From Sulfobacillus acidophilus (lineage in GTDB: Bacteria > Bacillota > Sulfobacillia > Sulfobacillales > Sulfobacillaceae): DNA of 64,000 bases. The notes under the pieces were generated by a model. That model saw only the letters and a list, made by a program, of their open reading frames with translations, searched no databases and was not told the origin of the DNA. The stretch covers positions 1 through 64,000 of the forward strand of contig PXYV01000009.1 of the NCBI GenBank assembly GCA_003023745.1, written 5' to 3'. Both the position numbers and the translations under genes were made by a program. Of this stretch, positions 16,033 to 24,790 are shown piece after piece; the stretch's first letter is position 1, and each line of letters starts with the position of its first letter.

Positions 16033-17823
16033 CTACGAAAGCAGCTTTAAGACAAGCGAGGGTAGCTGCTGAGCTGTCGACAATGCCTGAATACCGGTCT
16101 GCATCAAGATTTGTTCTTGCGCAAATTGGCTCGTAACCTGCGCCATATTCGCATCCATGATGCTAGACTGCGAGGCTTGCAAATTGGTCGTTTGTGTCTG
16201 CAAATTGGAGATGGTGTAATTTAGTTGATCGACCTGCGCCCCGACTTGGCCTTGCGCATTCGTCAAGATCGACAACGCTTGTTGAGCCTGGGTAATGGCG
16301 TACTGGGCGCCTTGGGTATTGGTGACATTCAGGTTGGTAAGACCCAGCGAGGCGCTCGAGAATGAGCCGAACCCCAAGCTAATGGCATTGCCGTCCCCTT
16401 GGGTGGGACCGGTTTGGAAGGTGTACTGCTGCGCCGCGGTCACCGACACAGACTGCACAATCGGCGACGTTGAAGACGCATTTTTCAGATCGGTCTGATC
16501 GACCGTCAACACAAAGCTATTGGCTCCGCTCATGTTGCTGCCCGAGACCAACTGCAGCGTCAGCGTGCCGGCTGCATTGGCCAAGTTACTGACCGAACCG
16601 GTCGCACTATATCCATTGGGACCGGTGATCGTCACATAGTCGGCTCCAGTCGTCGAGGCGTAGTACATCGATACGGTATAAAGCCCCGCCGTGATGTTGC
16701 CCGAATCAGCCCCCACCTGCAAACTTTGCAACGGGCTTGACACCGTAAAGTCTTGTGTCAGTGAGGCGGCAAAATCAGAGTTAGTGCTGGAATAGGTCAG
16801 TGCCGACGCAATACTGGTCAGGTTCAGTCCCACAGTCGCACCGGTGATGGCAATCGACTGCAAGCCGGTTAAGGGCGACGTGACGGTCGTGTTATAGGTC
16901 AGAGATCCAACGGCAGTACTGCCGCTATAGACGTCAGCCACCACGGAGTAGGTGCCGCTTACCGTCACATTGACTGTTGTCGGTGTGGTTGAATACGTCA
17001 GGCTCGCGTAATTGATGGTCACACTGGTTCCATCCAAATTAACCGTGGTTGTTGCAGCCGTCGTACTATCAATAGCAGTCGACAGTGCCGAGAACGTCAC
17101 GGTATCCAAAACACTAGCACCACTGTTCAGTGTCACCGTCACAGTCGCATTAGAACTCCCGGTAGTTGAGGCGGCGGACAAGGCGATCGAATATAGTCCC
17201 ACCGAGGCAAAGGTGTTGTCCGTTATCGCTGTTACCACACTCGTCGCAGCCGTAGAGAAACTTGCCGCAAACGTGGCCGAAGCCTGTGTCACAACCGAAT
17301 AGGTACCTAAGGCCGCGGAGGCATCGGCTACATTGAGGTATGCCGTCGATGCCGTGCCATACGACACCTGGTCAACGCTAGAAAGTGCTGGCGCACCTCC
17401 GGTGGCACCTTGCGAGAGCACCGCCTGGTTGTTGTAGTTCAACGTTTGGGCCACGTTATCCAGCGTCTGCAACAATTGGTTAATCTGATTTTGAACGTCT
17501 TGAGTGTCCTGCAAGTTATTGGTGCTGTTTGAGGCCTGCACCGCCAACTGCTGAATTTCCTGCACAATCTGCACGTCTGTCTGCATGCCGCCGTTGGCCA
17601 CATTCAAAAGATTATTGGCCTGGGTCGCATTATTGACGGCACTGTTGATCCCGCCAATTTCGCCTTGCATCAAGTTTGAAATGGCGAGCCCGGAAGGATT
17701 ATCCGCCGGTGAATTAATTTGCAAGCCCGTGGACATTTCCTGCTGCAGGGTGTTAAGCGAATTTTGGGTGTTGTTGAGGGAATTTTGCGCAAAAAGCGCT
17801 GCAACGTTGGTGTTAATATACAT
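16033..17823 (-). CDS. hag: Flagellin with large central domain
   Basis: A 596-residue filament protein. Residues 1-140 (MYINTNVAALFAQNSLNNTQ, STGLQINSPADNPSGLAIS) are the N-terminal D0/D1 region, and about 500-596 (TNTQGAQYAITQAQQALSIL to SLVLKLLS) the C-terminal D1/D0 region. Both are canonical and form the filament core. Between them is a 350-residue Ser/Thr/Val/Ala-rich surface domain, more than double the size of a minimal Bacillus flagellin. Two stretches inside it share the ordered motifs GTYSVV, FAAS, GLYxx and ASTTG (173-222 and 290-393), suggesting internal duplication. There is no Cys. AAGGAGG lies 11 bases before the ATG. Flanking glycosyltransferases suggest surface glycosylation. 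Confidence 0.93.
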   Translation of the reverse strand: MYINTNVAALFAQNSLNNTQNSLNTLQQEMSTGLQINSPADNPSGLAISNLMQGEIGGINSAVNNATQANNLLNVANGGMQTDVQIVQEIQQLAVQASNSTNNLQDTQDVQNQINQLLQTLDNVAQTLNYNNQAVLSQGATGGAPALSSVDQVSYGTASTAYLNVADASAALGTYSVVTQASATFAASFSTAATSVVTAITDNTFASVGLYSIALSAASTTGSSNATVTVTLNSGASVLDTVTFSALSTAIDSTTAATTTVNLDGTSVTINYASLTYSTTPTTVNVTVSGTYSVVADVYSGSTAVGSLTYNTTVTSPLTGLQSIAITGATVGLNLTSIASALTYSSTNSDFAASLTQDFTVSSPLQSLQVGADSGNITAGLYTVSMYYASTTGADYVTITGPNGYSATGSVSNLANAAGTLTLQLVSGSNMSGANSFVLTVDQTDLKNASSTSPIVQSVSVTAAQQYTFQTGPTQGDGNAISLGFGSFSSASLGLTNLNVTNTQGAQYAITQAQQALSILTNAQGQVGAQVDQLNYTISNLQTQTTNLQASQSSIMDANMAQVTSQFAQEQILMQTGIQALSTAQQLPSLVLKLLS

Positions 17824-17834
17824 CTCGTTTTTAT

Positions 17835-17872
17835 CCTCCTTGATTGGCTATCTCCCGACATCCTGTCGAGAG
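17835..17872 (-). promoter_or_regulatory. Candidate CsrA-binding leader of flagellin mRNA
   Basis: On the transcribed strand CTCTCGACA (17872-17864) pairs with TGTCGGGAG (17860-17852) around a GGA loop: nine pairs with one wobble. ACA-GGA-TGT closely matches the preferred CsrA site, in which GGA is held in a hairpin loop. A second GGA lies in the ribosome binding site AGGAGG (17840-17835), 21 bases downstream. Two such sites, one overlapping the ribosome binding site, is how B. subtilis CsrA represses hag. Confidence 0.55.
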
Positions 17873-17886
17873 TCTTACACCTGTAA

Positions 17887-17913
17887 TCTATAACCCCTCA
17901 AAAACAAAGTCAA
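17887..17913 (-). promoter_or_regulatory. Candidate flagellin promoter
   Basis: TTGACT (17913-17908) and TATAGA (17892-17887) are 15 bases apart, a short spacer for sigma-A. I see no good match to the sigma-28/SigD pattern usual for flagellin. Transcription from here would begin near 17880, putting the leader hairpin at the extreme 5' end. Confidence 0.35.
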
Positions 17914-18062
17914 AGAATTAAGCGTGATTTTTCAATTTCTCATGGTCCAACCCGGCAGAATAGCCATTTCTGCGAACTTCCACCCCTTCTCGACGCACTG
18001 AGTCTCGTGAAACACTGGTACCACTCACTATTTCAACTAATTTCGCAAGCTCAACGCTGATG

Positions 18063-20405
18063 TTAGGACAAAAACTCCTGAGGATTAAGATTTGCCCAAG
18101 ACCATTTTTGGGCGATGTGGTGAGTCCGCTCCAATGCAATGCTCTTCATCGCAGCAGACTGGGTCACAGCCGCACGCAAGAGGTCAACCAAGGCATCGGT
18201 ATTGGGTTCCAGCCATTGGATGGGACCAAGGGTTGGAGAGTCTCCCACTTGGTGAGGCCCGTACGTAAGTGTTGCCGGAATCTTGATATAGACTCCGTCC
18301 GAAACAAATTCGTCCGAAGGTCCTCCCTCAGTCACGATAACCGGCAGACCCGACGCCATGGCTTCTAAAATGGGCATGCCGAACCCTTCGGCCCGGTATG
18401 GATGAACCAGGATGTCAGACGTTCGGTACAATGCGGCGATTTCCTGTTCGGAAAGATCACTGGCTAAATACACCACGCGAGGCGCCGCAGAAGAGGCACT
18501 GATAGACTGTATCAACGCCTCCTGGGTTTGTCCGCGATAAAACGACGACGTCCCCATATCCTTAATGATGAGACACACTTTGTGACGCGACGTAAATGCG
18601 CGGGTATAGGCGTTCAGCAACACGTCGATGCCCTTGCGCCAGATTGTACCGCCCACGAACAGGAGTCGCACATAGTCATCGGGGATGTCCAAATTGACTT
18701 TTGCCCCGCCAGGCTTATAGACGCGAACATCGATTCGAGGATATACGACCTTAGGTCGGGAAAATAGCCCGAATTCCTTGAAGCCGTCCGCCGCATACTG
18801 ACTTGTGGTCCAGACATCGTCACACAACGCGACGCGGTCGACCCATTCGGCGAGTGGAGCGTAAAACTCCCACGGAATATACAGCACTTTATGGCCATAA
18901 CTCAGCGGGGGCTTCGATACCGGCCACGAATGCCCGATCCACACATCCTGGTGAAGGTTTTCTCGCGACGTGGCGGATTCCACAAAGATATCAGACGACG
19001 GGCGCGCAAATGGTTCGGTCTCGCGGATAGCGACCTGATATCCGGCGGTGGTTAATTCGCGCACCCAATGCTCGTTCACCTTCGCCAATGAATGGATGAC
19101 CCGCGCCGCGCCTTGAATCACGACTTTCGTTACAGGCTTTTTAAGAACACCCACCCAGAATACATCTTGCCAACCATAGGGCTCAAATCCGGCCACCCAC
19201 TCCTGCACGTCCAACCTTTGCATGATAGGCCGTAAAACTTCTAGCGGATACGGTCTAATATGAGAAAAATCCTGCCAAAACCCGCCGGATCGCACGATTT
19301 CGTTGGCCCAGTTGGGAGTGCGAATGATCATCGCGCCGCCGACCCGCAAATGTTTTGTCGTCAGTTCGAGAAGGCGTATCACCCGATCAGGCGTTAAGTG
19401 CTCCAAGATATGACTCATGTGAATCACATCATAATACCTGTCAGCGCTTTGCCCTTCCAACACCTCAATCGCGTCTCCAGTCAAGACCGAAATCCCTCGG
19501 TCTTGCACGAGGCTGGCCAATATCGTGTCTAATTCAATACCCGTCAGTTTGAGGGTTGGATCCTCGTCTTGGCAGACCGCCAAGAACGTACCGAGTCCGC
19601 AAGCGACATCAAGAACCTCTCCACCCCTATAGACTGTTTTGATTAATTGCACATAGGGCCGATGCCATTCCTCTACCCCTTCTTCACGTTCAGCAAAGAG
19701 GGTCATTGTCCCAGACACCACCTGTTTGCCTATGGACAGGGGTTCGTCGGATTTGGATGCGGCTTGCCTCGCTCTTAACCCGTTAGCAACACTGGAAAGT
19801 CCCCGATAGTGAGCAATGATGGGCTCCGGACTCGGATCCTTGAGCGTGCTGTTCCAACGATGATTTAAAAAATGCGTATAGGTGGATACCGGCACGCCGT
19901 CGATTTTCCCCTGTTCCAGTATTCTCGTCAATGCCGCCTTCTCCCATTGGGGATGGGAAACCAAGTCGTCCTGGTTCCAGAGCAATTGCAAAATCGCGGT
20001 ACTTGGCGCCGATTGACGCATTAACCAGACACTGGTATCAGGAAAAATCTGACCATTATACGCATGCGAGACAATAGCCATGGTCGTGGCTTTGGGCACC
20101 TCTTGGCGAATATCGCGCGTATAATCTACAAACAGCATATCCGCATCAAGCCATAGCACCACGTTGTACCATGTGAGCAGCGCATTAATCAGCACCACTT
20201 TGTCCCACGCGGGCGGTCGTTCGGGTGCCAGTCGAGTGTCCTTTAGGGTCAAGACATCCCACTGAAACTGCCTAGCATATCGTTCCAGCGTGTCTTGGCA
20301 GAAATTTAGAACCGATAAATCATCAGGATTAGACACCGCCGTACAGATGACACTATCGTGCCGTGGAACGATTAAGGCGGTCGTATCGCAAAAAGGAATA
20401 CTCAT
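18063..20405 (-). CDS. Three-domain glycosyltransferase-methyltransferase-glycosyltransferase
   Basis: A 780-residue fusion. Residues about 1-210 resemble a GT34-like glycosyltransferase (VVLWLDADMLFVDYTRD supplies the DxD motif). About 225-420 is a Rossmann SAM-dependent methyltransferase (GGEVLDVACGLGTFLAV, ELDTILA, IHMSHILEHLTPDRV). About 430-780 is a GT4 GT-B domain (LLFVGGTIWRKGIDVLLNAY and the donor-site HPYRAEGFGMPILEAMASGLPVIVTEGGPSDEF). It would build a methylated glycan; the gene is next to flagellin on the same strand, so a flagellin glycan is a good guess. There is no signal peptide, so it is cytoplasmic. GGGAG lies 11 bases before the ATG. It ends about 150 bases ahead of the flagellin promoter. 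Confidence 0.82.
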   Translation of the reverse strand: MSIPFCDTTALIVPRHDSVICTAVSNPDDLSVLNFCQDTLERYARQFQWDVLTLKDTRLAPERPPAWDKVVLINALLTWYNVVLWLDADMLFVDYTRDIRQEVPKATTMAIVSHAYNGQIFPDTSVWLMRQSAPSTAILQLLWNQDDLVSHPQWEKAALTRILEQGKIDGVPVSTYTHFLNHRWNSTLKDPSPEPIIAHYRGLSSVANGLRARQAASKSDEPLSIGKQVVSGTMTLFAEREEGVEEWHRPYVQLIKTVYRGGEVLDVACGLGTFLAVCQDEDPTLKLTGIELDTILASLVQDRGISVLTGDAIEVLEGQSADRYYDVIHMSHILEHLTPDRVIRLLELTTKHLRVGGAMIIRTPNWANEIVRSGGFWQDFSHIRPYPLEVLRPIMQRLDVQEWVAGFEPYGWQDVFWVGVLKKPVTKVVIQGAARVIHSLAKVNEHWVRELTTAGYQVAIRETEPFARPSSDIFVESATSRENLHQDVWIGHSWPVSKPPLSYGHKVLYIPWEFYAPLAEWVDRVALCDDVWTTSQYAADGFKEFGLFSRPKVVYPRIDVRVYKPGGAKVNLDIPDDYVRLLFVGGTIWRKGIDVLLNAYTRAFTSRHKVCLIIKDMGTSSFYRGQTQEALIQSISASSAAPRVVYLASDLSEQEIAALYRTSDILVHPYRAEGFGMPILEAMASGLPVIVTEGGPSDEFVSDGVYIKIPATLTYGPHQVGDSPTLGPIQWLEPNTDALVDLLRAAVTQSAAMKSIALERTHHIAQKWSWANLNPQEFLS

Positions 20406-20826
20406 GGCGCTCGCGTCTCCCGTCCGCAGATATCACATTTGTCACAGATTACATTTCGCATTCACCGGCGTAAATCCTTCTTGCTCGACCGCGTTGTGTG
20501 GATGAATTGGACCGACGGATAACACCAGCGGCGGCATAGTCGACCGAAGAGGCCAGGGACGGACATCCGCCAATCGCGCACCTGGTTTGCGCCCTAACGT
20601 CATCAAAGGGCATGGAAGCACCGTCCAATGCACGTCAACCTTGGCGCACAAACAGGACACAGGGAGTTCTCGACCAGGCAACACCCCGTTGCCACCGACA
20701 TGACCAGGAGGTTAGCCCTATCGCGCGCACTTCGATTGCCAATGCTGCGATCTCGGTATATCGTAGGAAGAAAATGACAATGCGAGGTTTTCGTAACCCG
20801 TTCAGATTGCAGAAAGGATGTCGCCC
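20406..20826. other. Divergent intergenic region, 421 bases
   Basis: It separates the divergent glycosyltransferase fusion and amidohydrolase genes and must hold both promoters, but no clear -35/-10 pair stands out. A minus-strand reading frame at 20442-20684 (80 codons) has no ribosome binding site or recognisable homology and is not called. Confidence 0.4.
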
Positions 20827-21984
20827 ATGCTCGCCATTACCGGCGGTCGTCTGGAAACGGTCACGCACGGTTCTATTTCTCGGGGTACGGTACTCATTGG
20901 AGATGATGGACTCATTAGGGAGGTGGGTGCCGATGTCCACGTCCCAGCAGGATGTCCCGTCATCGACGCTTCCGGTCAATACGTTTTTCCTGGCTTTGTT
21001 GACTCGCATTCCCATATTGGAGTCTTTTCCGACGGAGAAGCCCAAGGAACGGCCGATGGCAACGAACTCACGGATCCCATCACGGCTGGGGTGCGGGTCA
21101 TTGATGCGTTCAACACCGTGGATGTTGCGCTCCATGACGCCATTTCCGGAGGGATTACGGCTGCCTGGGTCACTCCCGGCAGCGGCAACGTCATTGGCGG
21201 CCAAGGCTCCACGCTTCGGCTTTGGGGCCAGCATATTGATGACATGATTTTGAAATCGCCCTCTGGCATGAAAAGTGCCATGGGGGAAAACCCCAAGCGC
21301 GTCTACGGCAACAAGAACAAGATGCCGTCGACACGGCTGGGCGTGGCAAAAGTGATGCGCCAAGCGTTCTTGGACGCCTTGGACTATCGCCGCGAACTCG
21401 AAAAGGATGGCGATCATAAGCGCAACCTGGATATGGATGGGTTAGTCCTCGTGCTCAATCGCGAAATCCCCTTTCGCACGCACGCGCACACCGCCGATGA
21501 TATTTTGACAGCCATGCGTATCGGTCGGGAGTTTGGCGTCGATCAGATTATCGAGCACGGCACCGAAGCCTATAAAGTGGTCGATGAATTGCTGCGCTAC
21601 AACATTCCGGTGTCCTGCGGACCGGCCCTAGTCGCCCGGGTCAAAGTCGAGGTGCGGGGCCGGTCGTTTAAGACGCCGGGGATCTTAGCCAATCACGGCG
21701 TCAAAGTCTCTATCATTACTGACCATCCCGTCGTTCCCGAGCAATACCTGGTGGTCAGTGCCGCCCTGGCAGTGCGCGAAGGCATGCAAGAACCCGATGC
21801 CATCCGAGCCATCACGCAAACGGCAGCCGAGCTATGCGGCGTGGGCGACCGTATTGGATCGCTGGAAGCTGGCAAAGATGGCGATGTGGTGATTTGGGAT
21901 GGACATCCGTTTGAATATAAGAGCAAAGTGTCAAAGACCATCATTCTCGGGCGAGTCGTCTATGACGCCCAAATTCAAGGCTAA
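20827..21984 (+). CDS. Amidohydrolase family protein
   Basis: A 385-residue metal-dependent hydrolase of the amidohydrolase superfamily (imidazolonepropionase/adenine-deaminase-like). DGLIREVGADVHVPAGCPVIDASGQYVFPGFVDSHSHIG ends in the HxH metal motif; further ligands are the His in THAHTADD, HGTEAY and STDHP-like ITDHPVVPEQYL. The C-terminal GSLEAGKDGDVVIWDGHPFEYKSKV is the standard closing beta-sandwich. The natural substrate is unknown. I use ATG 20827 (MLAITGGRLE) because AAAGGA lies 8 bases upstream; ATG 20818 touches that site. It is a single-gene unit convergent with the MFS gene. Confidence 0.85.
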   Translation: MLAITGGRLETVTHGSISRGTVLIGDDGLIREVGADVHVPAGCPVIDASGQYVFPGFVDSHSHIGVFSDGEAQGTADGNELTDPITAGVRVIDAFNTVDVALHDAISGGITAAWVTPGSGNVIGGQGSTLRLWGQHIDDMILKSPSGMKSAMGENPKRVYGNKNKMPSTRLGVAKVMRQAFLDALDYRRELEKDGDHKRNLDMDGLVLVLNREIPFRTHAHTADDILTAMRIGREFGVDQIIEHGTEAYKVVDELLRYNIPVSCGPALVARVKVEVRGRSFKTPGILANHGVKVSIITDHPVVPEQYLVVSAALAVREGMQEPDAIRAITQTAAELCGVGDRIGSLEAGKDGDVVIWDGHPFEYKSKVSKTIILGRVVYDAQIQG

Positions 21985-22071
21985 CCACACCGAGACCCCC
22001 TGTCCGCTCCCAGCCCATTTTGGATCCGACTCAATGGGGTTGCCTCTGGACGGCGATCTGGCCCTGCACGG

Positions 22072-23478
22072 CTAACCATTAACGACATCGTGGGAATTGG
22101 GCAGGGCGGCGTCCGCCTCACCGGAAATGGCTTCGAGAGAGCGGCGGCTGGGTTCGGGCAAGAGCAAGGTCAGCAAAAATCCGCATCCCGCGAAAATGGC
22201 CGTGATTAGGAGGGTGCCGTGCAACCCGTACGCACTCTCCAGCACCGGGAACAGAAATACACCAATAAATGCGCCCACTTTAGCAACACCAGCCGAAATG
22301 CCATGGCCTGTGGTACGCATGCTGGTGGGATAGACTTCGGAAGCCATCACAAAGGTGGTGGTGTTAGGTCCAAATTCCGAGAAGAAATAACTGGCGCCGA
22401 ACACCAATAAAAAGGGTAACACCAGGGTAGTCATGTGCGGCACCAGACCAATCACCGCAAAAGCCGCACCCATCAATGCAAATCCTATGAGCTGCAATTT
22501 GCGGTGACCAATTTGATCCATCTTGCTAAACGCCAAAACATAACCCGGTACCGCCGCCAAGGCGAACACAATCAGCGTCCAGGCCATATTCGTAATCGCC
22601 GCGGCGTGAGGAGCCACTGCCTTCATGACCAACGGCATCGAGATGGAATTGCCGTAGTACGCGTAATCAAAGAGAAACCAGGCGCCTGCGGTGCCGACTA
22701 AATATCGAACATACTTCGGGTTTTGAATGAACTGGCGAAACGTTAAACGATGTCCTGAGCTTGACGGCGACGCTTTAACCCGGGTCAACTCGCGGCCTGC
22801 CAATTGCGCCAAGCTTTCTTGAGCTCTTTGTGCCTGGCCCTGAACCGTCGCCACATACCGGGGTGACTCCGGCATGCGCGTGCGCATGTAAATGACAGCG
22901 CCCGCCGGGAGGGCCCCCAACCCCAACATCAACCGCCATGCCACATCGTGAGGCAGACCCGCCGCCAACAAGGTCACGGCCACAATGGGTCCGACCACCA
23001 GGCCGACCGCTTGCATTGAAAACACTAATCCCACTAGTTTGCCGCGGTCTTTGGTGTTGGCGTACTCGCTCATTAAGACCGCACTCACCGGGTAGTCTCC
23101 GCCAATACCCAGCCCCATGATAAAGCGAAAGATCAAAAGCCACCAAATATTGGGAGAAAATGCCGAGGCTAACGCACCCAACGCCATCAAGGCGGCAACG
23201 ATGCCGTAAATTTTCTTGCGGCCATATAAATCCGCCAGCCGACCAAACACAAACGCTCCGACAAATGCCGCGATCAAGGCGGTGGAGCCCAATAATCCAA
23301 TCATCGTTTTGGTGGGGTGCCACTGCGCTTCAATCAACAATAAGGCAGCGCCAATAATGAACAAATCGTAGGCGTCCGTAAAAAAGCCCATACCTGATGC
23401 GATGACAGCACGAAGATGAAACAGCCCTAGCGGTGCATCATTTAACGTCTCAATGACGTTCGGATTTTGGCTTTCCAC
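22072..23478 (-). CDS. MFS transporter, phosphate:H+ symporter-like
   Basis: A 468-residue major facilitator with 12 membrane segments. GMGFFTDAYDLFIIGAALLL in the first segment, GRLADLYGRKKIYG in the 2-3 loop and FRFIMGLGIGGDYPVSAVLMSEYANTKDRG are close to the phosphate:H+ symporter (PHS) and sugar-porter families. It sits in the cytoplasmic membrane and probably takes up an anion or organic acid; phosphate is the best single guess. The start is GTG at 23478 with AGGAGG 6 bases upstream. It is monocistronic, and 100 bases upstream lies the end of the RmlD-like operon. Confidence 0.82.
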   Translation of the reverse strand: MESQNPNVIETLNDAPLGLFHLRAVIASGMGFFTDAYDLFIIGAALLLIEAQWHPTKTMIGLLGSTALIAAFVGAFVFGRLADLYGRKKIYGIVAALMALGALASAFSPNIWWLLIFRFIMGLGIGGDYPVSAVLMSEYANTKDRGKLVGLVFSMQAVGLVVGPIVAVTLLAAGLPHDVAWRLMLGLGALPAGAVIYMRTRMPESPRYVATVQGQAQRAQESLAQLAGRELTRVKASPSSSGHRLTFRQFIQNPKYVRYLVGTAGAWFLFDYAYYGNSISMPLVMKAVAPHAAAITNMAWTLIVFALAAVPGYVLAFSKMDQIGHRKLQLIGFALMGAAFAVIGLVPHMTTLVLPFLLVFGASYFFSEFGPNTTTFVMASEVYPTSMRTTGHGISAGVAKVGAFIGVFLFPVLESAYGLHGTLLITAIFAGCGFLLTLLLPEPSRRSLEAISGEADAALPNSHDVVNG

Positions 23479-23580
23479 GCGTTTCCTCCTGTCCTCATTT
23501 TCACAACGGCCCCGCTTTTATTGTGCCGAGACGCTGTTAAGGAAGCATGAAGGAATGATGAAGGTCGCGTTACGGTTGTG

Positions 23581-24438
23581 TTAACTTCCGGTTAATAGTC
23601 GTCTGAAATCCATGTCTTCCAGCCGATCGGCCACCGCAAACTGAGCGAAATTGGTGATAAGTCCGCCCTGGGACGGCCGTAGTGCCGCCAAGGACAATTC
23701 GCTAAGCCGCACCGCTTCAATCATCCCCTGCGCGTAACCGGCCCGGGCGGCAATGCGCTGCACCAACTCCAACCGGCTTAGACGCTCGGGACCCGCCACA
23801 TGTAAAATACCCCGGAAGCCGACGCTTAATGCATCGAGCGCATGCCAGGCCAAGGGTGCCGCCGGCGTCGGGGTATTGTATTGGTCGATCGCGGCCCTAA
23901 TCACGCGTCCCGCCCTAAGATCAGAGATGACGCGAAAGACAAAGTTGCGCGGATTGCGCTCGTCACTGTACACCCAGGCAGGGCGCACCACCAACGTCTC
24001 ACGATATTGCAACAGCTCGGTTTCCGCCAAAATTTTATGCTGGCCGTATACTTGCAACGCGTGAGGGGTATCTGTTTCCCGATACGGACCGGCACTGCCA
24101 TCAAAGACATAGTCGCTGGAAAAATAGACAAGCGGGATCTTGCGCGACGCGACCTGCTCCAAAACCTGTCGAGGACCTTCGACGTTTGTCGCGTAACTTG
24201 TCTCGGGATGGCGCTCACAGTAATCGACATCCGGCATGGCCGCCGGAATCCACACCGCATCCGGAGCAACAGTCTTAAGGAGGGCAGCGATCTGGTCTTG
24301 ATCGCGCATGTCGAGGGGAATCAGCTGAGGCACAGGATGCGAGAGATAGGTACCGACTGCGGACTCTCCCCGGCGACTCAATTCCAGCATGAGCGCATGC
24401 CCCACTTGTCCCGACGCGCCGATAACCAGATGCTTCAT
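23581..24438 (-). CDS. RmlD-like SDR family NAD(P)-dependent oxidoreductase
   Basis: A 285-residue extended short-chain dehydrogenase of the RmlD substrate-binding family (dTDP-4-dehydrorhamnose reductase / MAT2B). GASGQVG is the nucleotide loop, VYFSSDYVFDG holds the catalytic Ser/Thr region and YGQHK the YxxxK pair. IYTNSYTPTYT-type specificity residues appear as DQYNTPTPAAPLAW. The usual rhamnose genes (rmlA, B, C) are not in the window, so the product may not be rhamnose. Its ATG overlaps the stop of the NifX-like gene by 4 bases, placing it last in a three-gene operon. Confidence 0.82.
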   Translation of the reverse strand: MKHLVIGASGQVGHALMLELSRRGESAVGTYLSHPVPQLIPLDMRDQDQIAALLKTVAPDAVWIPAAMPDVDYCERHPETSYATNVEGPRQVLEQVASRKIPLVYFSSDYVFDGSAGPYRETDTPHALQVYGQHKILAETELLQYRETLVVRPAWVYSDERNPRNFVFRVISDLRAGRVIRAAIDQYNTPTPAAPLAWHALDALSVGFRGILHVAGPERLSRLELVQRIAARAGYAQGMIEAVRLSELSLAALRPSQGGLITNFAQFAVADRLEDMDFRRLLTGS

Positions 24439-24779
24439 CCCACTGACCCCGTCCGTCCAAATTGCCCAGCCATATCGCGGGCCACACCATGCACTCCCAA
24501 AACCACATGAATATTCATCCGCCCCAACATGTGGGCCATGCCCTCGCCCATGTGGCCGGTGACGACGCGCTCAACGTGATGGTCCATCAGAAATCGTGCA
24601 ATGCGTGCATGATGCTGCCCCTCGCCCGACAGATCGTGAGATTCGTCCCACTTCACCTCAAACTCTTCCCAGCGCACCACTTCACCCGCTGGCGTGACCT
24701 CAGCAATGGCAACCGTGTGAGCACGGCCCCATCCATCTCCCACCCGGCCATCAGGGGTCACAGGCATCGCAATTATCAT
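24435..24779 (-). CDS. Dinitrogenase iron-molybdenum cofactor family protein
   Basis: A 114-residue single-domain protein of the NifX/NifB-C-terminal family (ribonuclease-H-like fold). It begins MIIAMPVTPDGRVGDGWGRAHTVAIAEV and contains the conserved VVTGHMGEGMAHMLGRMNIHVVLGVHG. Relatives bind Fe-S or Mo-Fe clusters, but many stand-alone members occur in organisms without nitrogenase and have no known role. The sequence is His-rich (SGEGQHHARIARFLMDHH). AAGGAGG sits exactly 6 bases before ATG 24779; the ATG at 24785 touches it and is rejected. It is the middle gene of an operon with the MBL hydrolase and the RmlD-like gene. Confidence 0.8.
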   Translation of the reverse strand: MIIAMPVTPDGRVGDGWGRAHTVAIAEVTPAGEVVRWEEFEVKWDESHDLSGEGQHHARIARFLMDHHVERVVTGHMGEGMAHMLGRMNIHVVLGVHGVARDMAGQFGRTGSVG

Positions 24780-24790
24780 CGTCATCCTCC

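Noticed and set aside
20442-20684. 80-codon minus-strand frame in the divergent region
   Set aside because: No ribosome binding site, no recognisable motif, and Pro/Arg-rich composition typical of non-coding GC-rich DNA.
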